Shown: one piece after another, positions 46,253 to 55,400 of the stretch | Position numbering within the stretch: the stretch's first letter is position 1 | Layout: each line of letters begins with the position of its first letter | Source of the DNA: Oceanospirillum sp048270425 | Lineage (GTDB): Bacteria > Pseudomonadota > Gammaproteobacteria > Pseudomonadales > Halomonadaceae | Length of the DNA: 64,000 nucleotides | Direction: 5' to 3' | Assembly (NCBI GenBank): GCA_048270425.1 | Contig: JBLWSY010000018.1 | Span: forward strand, 28,931 to 92,930 | Made by a program: the position numbers and the translations under genes | Notes under the pieces: model-generated | Databases searched by the model: none | Seen by the model: only the letters and a program-made list of their open reading frames with translations | Told to the model about the DNA's origin: nothing

Positions 46253-46355
46253 ATGCCTACTGTGAATCAATCCATGCAAACAAATGACTTAACTAAAGAA
46301 TTTTTATGCTTATATCGTTAGAATTCAGTCAAGGGATTAAGAGGCGAACTTGACT

Positions 46356-48131
46356 ATGTATTATGACGTTTTAAGAAAACAAAAGGCCGTGTATATCACG
46401 TGTCTTTTAATGTTGATGTGCCTGTTTTCATTGGTCGCGAAAGCCGAGGGGGAGCTGGGTAAAGTTCTGTTTGTTCATGGTGATGTTCGCATTTTGGGTG
46501 TTGACGGTGTTGCGCGAATACCAGAGAAAGGTAGCTTGGTTTTTCAGGGTGAGAAAATAATTACTCAGGAGGCCAGTAGCCTGCAGCTACAGATGACAGA
46601 TGACGGATATTTTGCCGTCAGACCTTCGAGTGAGATTCGGATTGATGCTTACCAGTTTAAGCAGCAGGAAAATGATCGGGTTGAGGCCTCTATTATCCGT
46701 GGTGGCTTACGATCAATTACAGGTGCTATTGGCAAGAAAGATAAAAAAGCATTTAAGTTAAGAACGCCTGTAGCGACTATCGGTATTCGTGGCACTGACT
46801 TTGAGGCTTTTTTCCTTGATCAGCAGATGGCCTCTGCAGAGTTGGGTAATCAGGGTTCCTACGTTCTGGTTAATAATGGGGGGAGTTACCTCCAGAACGC
46901 AGCAGGTATTCAGGACTTAGCTGCCGGGCAGGCGGCTTATGTTGCTTCTCCGAATAGTATGCCCGTGATGATTTCATCTCTGCCGGGTATATTTGAACTG
47001 CCGGACCTTGAAACACTTATTCCGGGTGTTAATAGTGATGAGGAACCGCCTTCGGAGGAGCCAGCTAAACCGTCTGTCGAGGAAGAGAGAGAGCCAGAAC
47101 CGAAACAAGAGGAAGAGCCTTTAGCCGAAGAGGAAAGTAAAGAAGAGCCTTCCGATGAAAGTCAATTTTCTTTCGGTGCGCATGGTTACCTAGGGGCAGC
47201 ATCAATCGAATCCGCCTACTATAATATCGACCTTTTTGATCGCACTCATAGTCTGGGTTTGGTTCCTCTTTTATTGAGAGCCGATAGTCCTCAAGAGACA
47301 CAGAGTGCAATGGTTTATGGTGTCGGCGGGAGTCTGAATTATCGTCCGGGTGATCAGTTCGGACTATATGCTAAGGCAGAGATCAGGGGGCGAAATACCG
47401 ATGATGATAACTACTCCCTTCAGGGGGGACGTATTGAGGTTGGCGGTAAACTCAATATTAGTGATGTTCTCTCGGCGTGGTTAAAAGGCGGAAGGCTTGC
47501 TTATTCAAGTGATGACTACTATCCCGGTCAGCAGACTAATAGTGAATTCAGCCAGCCAGAGCCGGGATATGAAATTGGTTTTTATGAAGCAGGTTTTACA
47601 CTGGATGCCGGGCGTCTTTTTGGTGTGTTTGGTTCGCTAAGCACAACAGAGGTGATCTGGGATGAACGCTACTCATGGTTTGATGGTGATTCATATCTGA
47701 TTGATGATGTTTATTACTTCGGTGACGGCTATTGGCAGCGAGGCGATAACCGGATGAGTCATTCCGTCGAGTTAGCGGAAGCGGGCGTTCGACTGAACCC
47801 TGTTTTAATCCCTCTGGATATTTATGCGTCTGGTATTATAGGTAATGTAGAGGGCTCTGATGGTGATACCGGTATTTATGGTGTCCGTGGCAGGGCAGAA
47901 TTGAACAGAGATGGTGTATTTAGCCTTTTTGGGCAGCTAACGGCGGTTGAAGCAGATGCTGATAGCTCGGGTTTATTAGAGTTAAAGGCGGGTGGCGAAT
48001 TGCAATTCAGTGAAAAGCTGATACTTAAGGCTGCTGTTCAGCGTGCTGAAGTTTCATCAGATGATGAAGGTTCTGATGGTGGAGAAATTAAAGATACTCA
48101 GTCAGAAGTGCGTCTGGAATTTAATTTTTAG
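46356..48131 (+). CDS. FecR-domain protein with acidic linker and C-terminal barrel-like domain
   Basis: The protein has 591 residues with an N-terminal signal or anchor (about 10-30). A FecR-type domain follows (GKVLFVHGDVRI, then LRTPVATIGIRGTDFE near 130-145). Then comes a Glu/Pro-rich linker (about 225-270) and a C-terminal half of amphipathic strands ending in LEFNF, typical of an outer-membrane barrel. TTG at 46350 is an alternative start with better spacing to AAGAGG. The fusion suggests a surface sensor or an exporter linked to polymer secretion; this is an inference. Confidence 0.65.
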   Translation: MYYDVLRKQKAVYITCLLMLMCLFSLVAKAEGELGKVLFVHGDVRILGVDGVARIPEKGSLVFQGEKIITQEASSLQLQMTDDGYFAVRPSSEIRIDAYQFKQQENDRVEASIIRGGLRSITGAIGKKDKKAFKLRTPVATIGIRGTDFEAFFLDQQMASAELGNQGSYVLVNNGGSYLQNAAGIQDLAAGQAAYVASPNSMPVMISSLPGIFELPDLETLIPGVNSDEEPPSEEPAKPSVEEEREPEPKQEEEPLAEEESKEEPSDESQFSFGAHGYLGAASIESAYYNIDLFDRTHSLGLVPLLLRADSPQETQSAMVYGVGGSLNYRPGDQFGLYAKAEIRGRNTDDDNYSLQGGRIEVGGKLNISDVLSAWLKGGRLAYSSDDYYPGQQTNSEFSQPEPGYEIGFYEAGFTLDAGRLFGVFGSLSTTEVIWDERYSWFDGDSYLIDDVYYFGDGYWQRGDNRMSHSVELAEAGVRLNPVLIPLDIYASGIIGNVEGSDGDTGIYGVRGRAELNRDGVFSLFGQLTAVEADADSSGLLELKAGGELQFSEKLILKAAVQRAEVSSDDEGSDGGEIKDTQSEVRLEFNF

Positions 48132-48149
48132 TTTAACGTTTGGTGTTTT

Positions 48150-48545
48150 ATGAAAGTAATTACTTTTGGTACTTTTGATATTTTACATTATGGTCATATA
48201 AGAATACTTATGCGTGCTAAAGAGCTGGGTAATCATCTTATTGTTGGTGTGTCATCAGATGATTTAAATCTGAGAAAAAAAGGTAGAAAACCCGTTTATT
48301 CTGAATTTGAACGAACAGAAATGCTCAAAGCTCTGCGCGTTGTTGATGAGGTGTTTTTGGAAGAATCGTTAGAACTGAAAAAACAATATATTCTTGATCA
48401 TCAGGCAGATGTCTTGGTCATGGGCGATGACTGGGCGGGTAAGTTTGATGATATGAAGACTGTCTGTGATGTTGTGTACCTACCAAGAACGCCTTCTATT
48501 TCAACAACCTCAATTATTGAGGTAGTTAAGTCTCTTCCTGAGTAA
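48150..48545 (+). CDS. TagD/GCT-like glycerol-3-phosphate cytidylyltransferase
   Basis: This 131-residue nucleotidyltransferase has FGTFDILHYGH (HxGH motif, residues 6-16) and the RTPSISTTSII C-terminal signature. The length and motifs match glycerol-3-phosphate cytidylyltransferases that make CDP-glycerol for teichoic acids. Three TagB/TagF-like transferase genes follow in the same locus, which supports CDP-glycerol as the product. Another alcohol phosphate is possible. Confidence 0.85.
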   Translation: MKVITFGTFDILHYGHIRILMRAKELGNHLIVGVSSDDLNLRKKGRKPVYSEFERTEMLKALRVVDEVFLEESLELKKQYILDHQADVLVMGDDWAGKFDDMKTVCDVVYLPRTPSISTTSIIEVVKSLPE

Positions 48546-48550
48546 TTGCC

Positions 48551-49870
48551 GTGGTATCAAGTCAAAAAGTTTATGATTTTTTTAATGCCGAAGAGCGCGT
48601 GATTCCTCTTTGGCTTAATGCTGGGCTGGTGGTTCTATTTTCGGCCTTTGTTGTGTTCCGGCTGTATATGAGGGATGTCTTTCACTATTTTGAGCCTTTT
48701 TTTTACCTGGGATTGCTTTACGTATGTTTTCGATACGGTGAAGGCCTGAGGCGGTTTTTGTTGGTTGTTTTGGTGGTTGCTATTGTTATTCCTATTTTAA
48801 GTTGGCTGATGCTTATTCAGGACTTTCCGCGAGACAGTATCACCCATTTCAGATCGGAAGACTTTTTAGATAAATTTATTTATTTGTTTATGGGTTTCTT
48901 TCTCTATCTGAACAAGAAAAAAATCCCATTATTTTTGTTGCTTACCTCTTTAGTTGTGCTTTTTATCCCTTTCGCAACCGGCGATGGTTTTAATGAAATC
49001 AAGAAGGGGCTTGCAGGATATCGTGTTGACTTTGGTTTAGTTGCTATCCGGACTGCGTTGCTGTTTGGTTTGGTCTTTGTAGGATTCACGATTTACGCAA
49101 TACTTTCCAAAAGTCGTCTTGCTATTCGTCTTATTCTGGTTTTTTTATCCTTTTTTTGCTTGGTAATTATTTTTATTACGCAGACGCGGTCTGCCATTGT
49201 CGGTTTGGTTTTCTTCCTATTGTTTTTAATCTATATTTTTTTTAGGGAAGGGACCAGTTTGAGAATGAAGCTGTATTTTTTATTACTATTGTTTTTTTTA
49301 ACGGCTGCTGGTTACTTCTCAGGGCTGGCAAACCCCTTGTTAAATCGGTTCGAATTTGAAACTGTTACTTTCTCAAAATTCTATGAAAGTCATGATGATT
49401 TTTCTCAGCTTCCAAATAGTAGTATGGGGTTGCGCTTACAGTTTTGGCATGCCGCAATAAATTATGGTATGGAGCGCCCGGTCCTGGGTTGGGGTTATGA
49501 AGGCGGAAACAAGGTAATGGAATTGTCGGGTGTTATTTCTGAAAAAAATACCTTTATCAATACTGTGCATAATGGTTTTCTTGAACTGTTTGTCCGCTAC
49601 GGCTTGCTGGGGGTATTCTTTTTTCTGGGAGTAATGTCATTCGTTCTTGTATTTTTTTATAAGGCGGTCAGGGCCGGATTGGTACCCCGGTGGGTCAGTT
49701 TTTATGTTCCTGCATCCTTGATTTACTTCAACTGTATAGCCATGTTCACTTCGGATTATTTTTATTGGCAAAGCTTATATGCCTTTAATATTATAATGGC
49801 AGTTGCTGCGGCTTATTCATATACCTATATAAGAGATATAAGAAAAGGGAAAAACTATTATGGCGGGTGA
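48551..49870 (+). CDS. O-antigen ligase/polymerase family (Wzy_C) membrane protein
   Basis: The 439-residue protein has about eleven hydrophobic segments and the large-loop motif RPVLGWGYEGG followed by VHNGFLELFVRYGLLG, typical of the Wzy_C family (WaaL ligases and some polymerases). GTG start, 5 bp after the cytidylyltransferase gene, and its stop overlaps the licD start. It may ligate or polymerise the product of this second locus. Confidence 0.8.
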   Translation: MVSSQKVYDFFNAEERVIPLWLNAGLVVLFSAFVVFRLYMRDVFHYFEPFFYLGLLYVCFRYGEGLRRFLLVVLVVAIVIPILSWLMLIQDFPRDSITHFRSEDFLDKFIYLFMGFFLYLNKKKIPLFLLLTSLVVLFIPFATGDGFNEIKKGLAGYRVDFGLVAIRTALLFGLVFVGFTIYAILSKSRLAIRLILVFLSFFCLVIIFITQTRSAIVGLVFFLLFLIYIFFREGTSLRMKLYFLLLLFFLTAAGYFSGLANPLLNRFEFETVTFSKFYESHDDFSQLPNSSMGLRLQFWHAAINYGMERPVLGWGYEGGNKVMELSGVISEKNTFINTVHNGFLELFVRYGLLGVFFFLGVMSFVLVFFYKAVRAGLVPRWVSFYVPASLIYFNCIAMFTSDYFYWQSLYAFNIIMAVAAAYSYTYIRDIRKGKNYYGG

Positions 49871-50471
49871 GGCTAGGCTCGAAGGTAAGGTTGGGAAAAA
49901 AGCTCTTTCGATGCTTAAAGAGGTTACAACTGTTCTGGAAAAGCATGGCGTTGAGTACATGCTTGATTGCGGTACCTTGTTAGGTATTGTCAGAGAGAAT
50001 CGGTTGCTTCCCTGGGATAACGATGTGGACTTGTGTGTTGATTCATCACAAATCCCAAAACTTGAAAAGTGCATGTTCCCCCTGTGGCTTCGTGGATATC
50101 GGGTTCGTATGGCAAAAACCTACGAAAAAACTGCCCAGATGGGATACAAAGAGCCTCGTGTTTTGAAGGTAAGAAGTCGTAAAAGACTGGTACACCGAGG
50201 AGATAACCTGCTTGATATTTTTATCAAGTACAAGGGGGATGATGGTTTTCACTATCTGATGGTCGGTGGATCATTTGAAAAGTATATCCTTCAGCGAATG
50301 CCTTCGGAATACCTGGAGAATCTGGCGACTGTTGAGTTTGATGGTAAGCTATATCCAATCCCAAAAGATTATGACGGCTATCTGACGCACCGGTATGGCG
50401 ACTGGAAAACACCGGTCAAAGAGTGGGATTATTTCTCTCAGGATAAGTCGAAAGTCGATCGTCCATCATAA
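49860..50471 (+). CDS. LicD-family phosphotransferase (first copy)
   Basis: This 203-residue LicD protein has the nucleotidyltransferase-like motifs LDCGTLLG (35-42) and PWDNDVDL (51-58), then HRGDNLLDIFIKY and a C-terminal YGDWKTPVKEW. LicD proteins move a phospho-alcohol from a CDP-activated donor to a sugar (phosphocholine in Haemophilus). It is about 60 percent identical by eye to the copy at 50979. The donor could be CDP-glycerol or CDP-amidate, both predicted from this locus. Confidence 0.85.
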   Translation: MAGEARLEGKVGKKALSMLKEVTTVLEKHGVEYMLDCGTLLGIVRENRLLPWDNDVDLCVDSSQIPKLEKCMFPLWLRGYRVRMAKTYEKTAQMGYKEPRVLKVRSRKRLVHRGDNLLDIFIKYKGDDGFHYLMVGGSFEKYILQRMPSEYLENLATVEFDGKLYPIPKDYDGYLTHRYGDWKTPVKEWDYFSQDKSKVDRPS

Positions 50472-50978
50472 CGGAATGCTAGTTATACGTGAGGGCTGGG
50501 ATGCTCTTTTTATATTTGAAAAATCCGGGATTTTTTAATCATTGTTTTTCTTGATGTCTCAGATTGTTAGGTTTGCATCTTTGTCTGGAAATAAGTCATC
50601 AGTGATATTAGATGGGTTAGGCTGATGTAATATAAAAATATTATTGTCAGAATTAAATTTTTATTTATTAGATTGCTGGTAAAAGGTTGGCTTGTTTAAA
50701 AAGCTTTGGCGCCATTTTATATGATGGATTTTGATGGAAAAAGTTATGCTGCCCCCTCTGAGATTGATCACTGTTTAACCGCAGGCTATGGAGCTGGAAA
50801 GAACCGGTTAAGTTAAGGATGTGATCTGAAAGATGATAAAGCAACTTTTTCAGTTTTTTTGATCAAATGCTTCTCTTTGAGTAATAAATTTTTTGAGTAA
50901 GCATCAGTAGAAATAAATGTTTTTCTTCCTCAATGCTATAGTCATTGCTGGTGGCTGAAATTTTACTTGGAAGGTGCA
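50472..50978. other. Non-coding AT-rich spacer between two licD genes
   Basis: No reading frame of note is seen. A weak terminator-like hairpin is at 50518-50536 (AAAAATC, loop CGG, GATTTTT). GGCTGGGATG (50494-50503) and TCTCAGATT (50557-50565) recur in the same order after the second licD gene (51664 and 51698). This suggests the licD duplication carried some downstream DNA. Otherwise I see nothing in it. Confidence 0.5.
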
Positions 50979-51602
50979 ATGGCTGGTGGTGTTAGGCTTG
51001 AAGGTGTAGTCGCAGAGAAGGCTATGCAAATGCTAAATGAAGTCGTTGATATACTTGATAGGAATAATGTTGAGTATATGCTTGATTGTGGAACTCTGTT
51101 AGGAGTGGTAAGAGAAAATCGGCTGCTTCCTTGGGATACAGATGTTGATCTTTGCATTGATTCCTCTCAGTTGCCAAAAATTAAAGCGTGCATGAGATCA
51201 TTGTGGCTCAAAGGCTATAGGGTGCGCCTTGCTCGAAGTTTTGAAAGCACGGAACATATTGCAGATAAAAGCCCAAGAATTCTCAAAATCAGAACACGAA
51301 AAAAGCTGTTTCATCGAGGTGATAACCTTCTGGATATTTTCATCAAATACGATGGTGGTGATGGTTATCACTACTCTGTTCTTGGTTCATCTAAAGATAA
51401 TTATATCATTCAGCGCACGCCCTCGGAGTATATGTATAACCGATCCTTTGTCTTTTTTGATGGCAGGGAGTTTCCGGTTCCGGAAGATTATGATGGCTAT
51501 TTGACATATCGTTATGGAAACTGGAAGACTCCGGTAAAAGAATGGTCAGTTTTTACTGATGATCTTTCCTGTTTTGATCGAGTACAGACAAGCCCATCTT
51601 AG
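50979..51602 (+). CDS. LicD-family phosphotransferase (second copy)
   Basis: The 207-residue LicD protein has LDCGTLLG and PWDTDVDL at the same places as the first copy and the same HRGDNLLDIF core. The start at ATG 50979 gives MAGGVRLEG, aligning with MAGEARLEG of the first copy; an in-frame TTG at 50967 is ignored. The intact motifs show both copies are likely active. A terminator 25 bp after the stop separates it from the glutamine kinase gene. Confidence 0.87.
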   Translation: MAGGVRLEGVVAEKAMQMLNEVVDILDRNNVEYMLDCGTLLGVVRENRLLPWDTDVDLCIDSSQLPKIKACMRSLWLKGYRVRLARSFESTEHIADKSPRILKIRTRKKLFHRGDNLLDIFIKYDGGDGYHYSVLGSSKDNYIIQRTPSEYMYNRSFVFFDGREFPVPEDYDGYLTYRYGNWKTPVKEWSVFTDDLSCFDRVQTSPS

Positions 51603-51626
51603 TTGCAAGGTCTATGTTGTATTCTC

Positions 51627-51649
51627 GAGGGCTTGTTAGCCCTTTTTTT
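51627..51649 (+). terminator. Terminator between licD and the glutamine kinase gene
   Basis: AGGGCT and AGCCCT form a short stem with loop TGTT, followed by a run of seven T. It lies inside the frame that extends the next gene upstream, supporting the later start at 51726. Confidence 0.75.
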
Positions 51650-51725
51650 ATATCTCAAAAAAAGGCTGGGATGTTACAATTCTCGGTTTGCTCAATATCT
51701 CAGATTTCAGGTTGCGGAACTTCTT

Positions 51726-54700
51726 ATGGATAAAACAAACAAGCGTGCAGTGATATTAGGTGCGGGTGCGCCTCATAATGGCGAACAGCCATCTTTGCTG
51801 GAGGCTGTGAACGGAGTCAACGTGCTTGAATGGCTGCTTCGTGCGACCTCTGTATCTAAAGGTAATGCCTGCTTGGTATTAGGTTATCAGTCGGATGAGA
51901 TTGCGGAGAAGTATCCGGAGATTGAAACGGTTGTAAATCCCAACTGGCATGACACTGGAAGTGCAGCCTCTTTGCTGAGCACTGATCTGGCTGTCTCTGA
52001 AGACGTTTTGGTTTGTTACGGTGATATTTTATTCAGAGAAAAGTTAGTCGAAGCTCTTATTGATACTGAAGCGGATATCGCTATTGCTTGGGATAGCCAC
52101 TGGAAACAACGTTATATTGGCCGTTCTGAAGATGATTTAAGTGGTTCTGAAAAGGTATTGGTTCAGGATGGAAACCTACTGCGTTCTGGCTGTGACATCC
52201 CCGACGAGTGGGCATCCGGTGAGTTTATCGGTCTTGTTTATTTTGGCGCTCGCGCGGTAGAGGCTTTGCGTGGTATTCAGGGACATTTACCGAAGTTATT
52301 AGAAAAAGCCCATTTATCTGGGCTGGTTGAGTGGCTGAGACTTTCAGGCCTTAGCGTAAAGGGAATTGATGTCGCCGGTGATTGGGCGGAGGTTAATCAA
52401 CCAAAAGATATTGCTCACTTTGTGCTGGGTACAAAAGCAGAAACACTGGCCCGCCTTCGCAAAATGGTGACTGCAGCGACTATTCAGGATCAGGTGTCTT
52501 TCACCACTGCGGACTGGAGTGAGGATGCTGCGGCTATTCTCAGGCAAGCGGAGGATAAATTTTCAGGTCGGTCTGTTGTGGTTCGCTCCAGCGCCCGAAG
52601 TGAAGATGCTTTTACGCACTCCAATGCTGGTGCCTATACCAGTGTCCTTAATGTAGCGGTTCCCGCTGGCCTGGGTACTGCAATCGAGGAGGTTATTGCT
52701 TCCTACCACAATATGCAGCCAGATGATCAGGTGCTGATTCAGCCCATGGTTAAAGATGTGATCATGAGTGGTGTGGCCTTTACCCGCACTCTGGAACGCG
52801 GGGCACCGTATTATGTGATCAACTATGAAGAAAGTGGTTCCACAGATGGCATTACAGCGGGCAATACTAATGATCATAAAGTGCTGTATGTACACCGGGA
52901 TTCTCAGGAGAGCCAGATTGCTGACCAGCGTTTGGTGCCCCTGGTGCTTGCTCTTATTGAGGTCGAGTGGCTGCTTTCTTATGATGCTCTGGATGTTGAG
53001 TTTGCGGTTGATAAGGACCTGCAGGTCCATATCCTCCAGGTGAGACCTATCGCGGTCGAGCAAGAAGATCTGTTGCTCCAGAATGCTCAGATGGCCGAGA
53101 TGTTTGCTAGTGCATTAAAGCACTGGGATAACGACTATCAGCCAGCGGCTCATATTTTCGGCAGTAAACCACTGTATGGGGTGATGCCGGATTGGAACCC
53201 GGCTGAGATCATCGGAACGAATCCTGGACGTCTGGCTGATAGTCTCTACCGCAGGCTGATTCTGGATGAAACCTGGGCAACTCAGAGGTATGAGTATGGT
53301 TATCGTGATGTTCGACCTCAGCCCCTGTTAACAAGCTTTGCCGGTAAGCCTTATATCGATGTACGGGCTAGTTTCAATTCCTTTATTCCACAGGGCATCT
53401 CTGACGAACTAGCAGGAAAACTGGTTGAGTTTTATCTGAGCTGGCTCAGTAAAAATCCTCATCTGCATGACAAGGTTGAGTTTGATGTTGTGCCTACCTG
53501 CCTTGGGCTTGATTTCCCGCGCTGGGAACAGCGTCTTAAAACCGAAGCGGGATTGTCTGATGCCGAGTTGTCTGATCTGAAATCGGGCCTGCGTCAGGTG
53601 ACCTGTAACGGTATTGATCGAACCGCTGGTGATATTGAGACAACGGCCATTCTTGGCGAGCGGTTGGCGGCGATCAAAGGAAAACTGAATGACTATCCTG
53701 CTTCCCGTTTGCTTGGTATTGCGCTTAATCTTCTGGAGGACTGCAAGCGCTATGGGACCCTTCCCTTTGCACATCTTGCCCGGAGTGGCTTTGTTGCGGT
53801 AACGCTTCTGAAAGAAGCTGTGGCAACTGGTGTGCTGTCTGAACAGGCTAAGAATCAGTTTATGAGCTCTGTTAGAACGGTTTCTCATGAGCTGACGGAA
53901 GACGCTCATGCGGTTGTTGCCGGTTCTCTCAGCTGGGATGCTTTTGTTGAGAAATACGGTCACTTACGTCCCGGTACTTATGACATTACATCTCCAGCCT
54001 ATCGGGATGATCCTGAAAAATACCTGCGCCCGATTCTCGATAAAGCCAGTGCAGAAGGTGCCCACCTTGCCGAAGAAGTTGTTCTTTGGGAGCAGGAGCG
54101 AGCCGCTTTCTTTAATGCTGTCAGATCCGAAGGCATTGATTACACAGATGGCGAGCTGGAGCAATTCCTTCGTCAGGCCATTGAGGGGCGCGAGAGTGCG
54201 AAGTTTGTTTTCTCACGAAATCTGTCTCTGGCGCTTGATCTGATTGTTCGTTGGGGCGAGCAGTATGGCATCGGTCGGGAAGAGCTGGCTTCTCTGTCTA
54301 TTCAGGAATTGCTTGATGCCGCCCAAGCTCCGCAATCCGAAGAGGTTGTAGCTGAGAAGCTTAAGACAACTGCCGATTATCACGCCAGATTCAGAACTGT
54401 TGCACTTTCCTGTGAGCTGCCTGCTTTGCTGACCTCTAAGGATGACTTCTTCTCGTTTCTTTTGCATGAAGGGCAGCCTAATTTTGTCGGACAGACCCGT
54501 GTATTAACGGATTGCGTTAATCTGGCGGACAGGTCTCCTGAAGATCAGCCTGATGTGAGTGGGAAGATTGTTATGATCCCTCAGGCAGATCCGGGTTACG
54601 ACTGGCTGTTTGGTCAGGGGATTGCCGGGTTGGTGACCATGTATGGCGGAGCGAACTCGCATATGGCGATCCGGGCGGCTGAATTTGCGATGCCGGCGGC

Positions 54701-54794
54701 TATCGGGATTGGCGAGCAGATGTACCGCCAGCTGGCGAAGGCTTCAGTCCTGGAGTTAGACCCGGCAAATTCTCAGCTGAAGGCGATACATTAA
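51726..54794 (+). CDS. L-glutamine-kinase-like PEP-synthase-family enzyme fused to a nucleotidyltransferase domain
   Basis: This is a 1022-residue fusion. Residues ~1-240 are a sugar-nucleotidyltransferase-type domain; CYGDILF keeps the metal-binding Asp, but the nucleotide loop (LGAGAPHNGEQPS) lacks the usual G-x-G-T-R and Pro-Lys. Residues ~250-445 are a PEP-synthase ATP-grasp domain (VVRSSARSEDA, IQPMVKDV, ILQVRPI). The C-terminal swivelling domain has the phospho-His in GGANSHMAIRAAEFAMP (His979). C. jejuni Cj1418 has the same kinase plan and phosphorylates the amide of L-glutamine, starting phosphoramidate synthesis (established). The two genes that follow match Cj1417 and Cj1416, which makes this role likely. 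Start 51726 is chosen because a terminator lies in the upstream extension. Confidence 0.78.
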   Translation: MDKTNKRAVILGAGAPHNGEQPSLLEAVNGVNVLEWLLRATSVSKGNACLVLGYQSDEIAEKYPEIETVVNPNWHDTGSAASLLSTDLAVSEDVLVCYGDILFREKLVEALIDTEADIAIAWDSHWKQRYIGRSEDDLSGSEKVLVQDGNLLRSGCDIPDEWASGEFIGLVYFGARAVEALRGIQGHLPKLLEKAHLSGLVEWLRLSGLSVKGIDVAGDWAEVNQPKDIAHFVLGTKAETLARLRKMVTAATIQDQVSFTTADWSEDAAAILRQAEDKFSGRSVVVRSSARSEDAFTHSNAGAYTSVLNVAVPAGLGTAIEEVIASYHNMQPDDQVLIQPMVKDVIMSGVAFTRTLERGAPYYVINYEESGSTDGITAGNTNDHKVLYVHRDSQESQIADQRLVPLVLALIEVEWLLSYDALDVEFAVDKDLQVHILQVRPIAVEQEDLLLQNAQMAEMFASALKHWDNDYQPAAHIFGSKPLYGVMPDWNPAEIIGTNPGRLADSLYRRLILDETWATQRYEYGYRDVRPQPLLTSFAGKPYIDVRASFNSFIPQGISDELAGKLVEFYLSWLSKNPHLHDKVEFDVVPTCLGLDFPRWEQRLKTEAGLSDAELSDLKSGLRQVTCNGIDRTAGDIETTAILGERLAAIKGKLNDYPASRLLGIALNLLEDCKRYGTLPFAHLARSGFVAVTLLKEAVATGVLSEQAKNQFMSSVRTVSHELTEDAHAVVAGSLSWDAFVEKYGHLRPGTYDITSPAYRDDPEKYLRPILDKASAEGAHLAEEVVLWEQERAAFFNAVRSEGIDYTDGELEQFLRQAIEGRESAKFVFSRNLSLALDLIVRWGEQYGIGREELASLSIQELLDAAQAPQSEEVVAEKLKTTADYHARFRTVALSCELPALLTSKDDFFSFLLHEGQPNFVGQTRVLTDCVNLADRSPEDQPDVSGKIVMIPQADPGYDWLFGQGIAGLVTMYGGANSHMAIRAAEFAMPAAIGIGEQMYRQLAKASVLELDPANSQLKAIH

Positions 54795-55399
54795 TGTTTC
54801 GCTTGGGAATAAGCCAAAGGCTGGATCAAATTGAAGGCCGGGATGAAGCTCGTGATGCTTTGGACTATCGCTGGTCTGAGCTCTTGTGGGGGTTGGGAAT
54901 TCTCGCAATCCCTCTTCCTACAGGGATATCTGATCACAACCAGTATTTTTCAGAGTTAAAACTCGATGGTTTCATCCTGAGTGGTGGAAACGACATTGGT
55001 ACTGCTCCTCAGCGTGACGTGCTTGAGTCAGCGGTTTTAAGGTTTGCGAGTGAGCAGAATTTGCCTGTGCTTGGCGTGTGTCGTGGTATGCAATTTATCA
55101 ACCACTACTTAGGCGGTAGTCTAGTTGAGGTGACTGGGCATGTGGCTACCCGGCATCGGCTTGAAGGAAGCCTGGTCGCTGATCGGATTAGCAACGAGGT
55201 TAACAGCTACCACAATCTTGCCATCACAGAGCAGACTCTTGGCGAAAGTTTGCATATAACGGCCTCCAGTGATGATGGTGTTGTCGAGGCCTTTGAGCAC
55301 AGTGAATTACCCTGGATAGGGATTATGTGGCATCCCGAGCGTGAACAGCCTTTTTCAATGGATGACCAGAAACTGATTCGTGATTTTTTTGGAGTTTAA
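54794..55399 (+). CDS. Gamma-glutamyl-CDP-amidate hydrolase-like class I amidotransferase
   Basis: This 201-residue peptidase C26/class I glutaminase has catalytic Cys96 in GVCRGMQF and His180 with Glu182 in MWHPERE. The homologue Cj1417 of C. jejuni releases glutamate from gamma-glutamyl-CDP-amidate to give cytidine diphosphoramidate (established). It begins in the stop of the glutamine-kinase-like gene (TAATG) and is followed one base later by the cytidylyltransferase gene. Without that context it would be called a gamma-glutamyl-GABA hydrolase (PuuD-like). Confidence 0.8.
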   Translation: MFRLGISQRLDQIEGRDEARDALDYRWSELLWGLGILAIPLPTGISDHNQYFSELKLDGFILSGGNDIGTAPQRDVLESAVLRFASEQNLPVLGVCRGMQFINHYLGGSLVEVTGHVATRHRLEGSLVADRISNEVNSYHNLAITEQTLGESLHITASSDDGVVEAFEHSELPWIGIMWHPEREQPFSMDDQKLIRDFFGV

Positions 55400-55400
55400 T

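Noticed and set aside
51603..51725. N-terminal extension of the glutamine kinase fusion
   Set aside because: It begins at TTG and contains a terminator hairpin; the conserved domain starts after ATG 51726.
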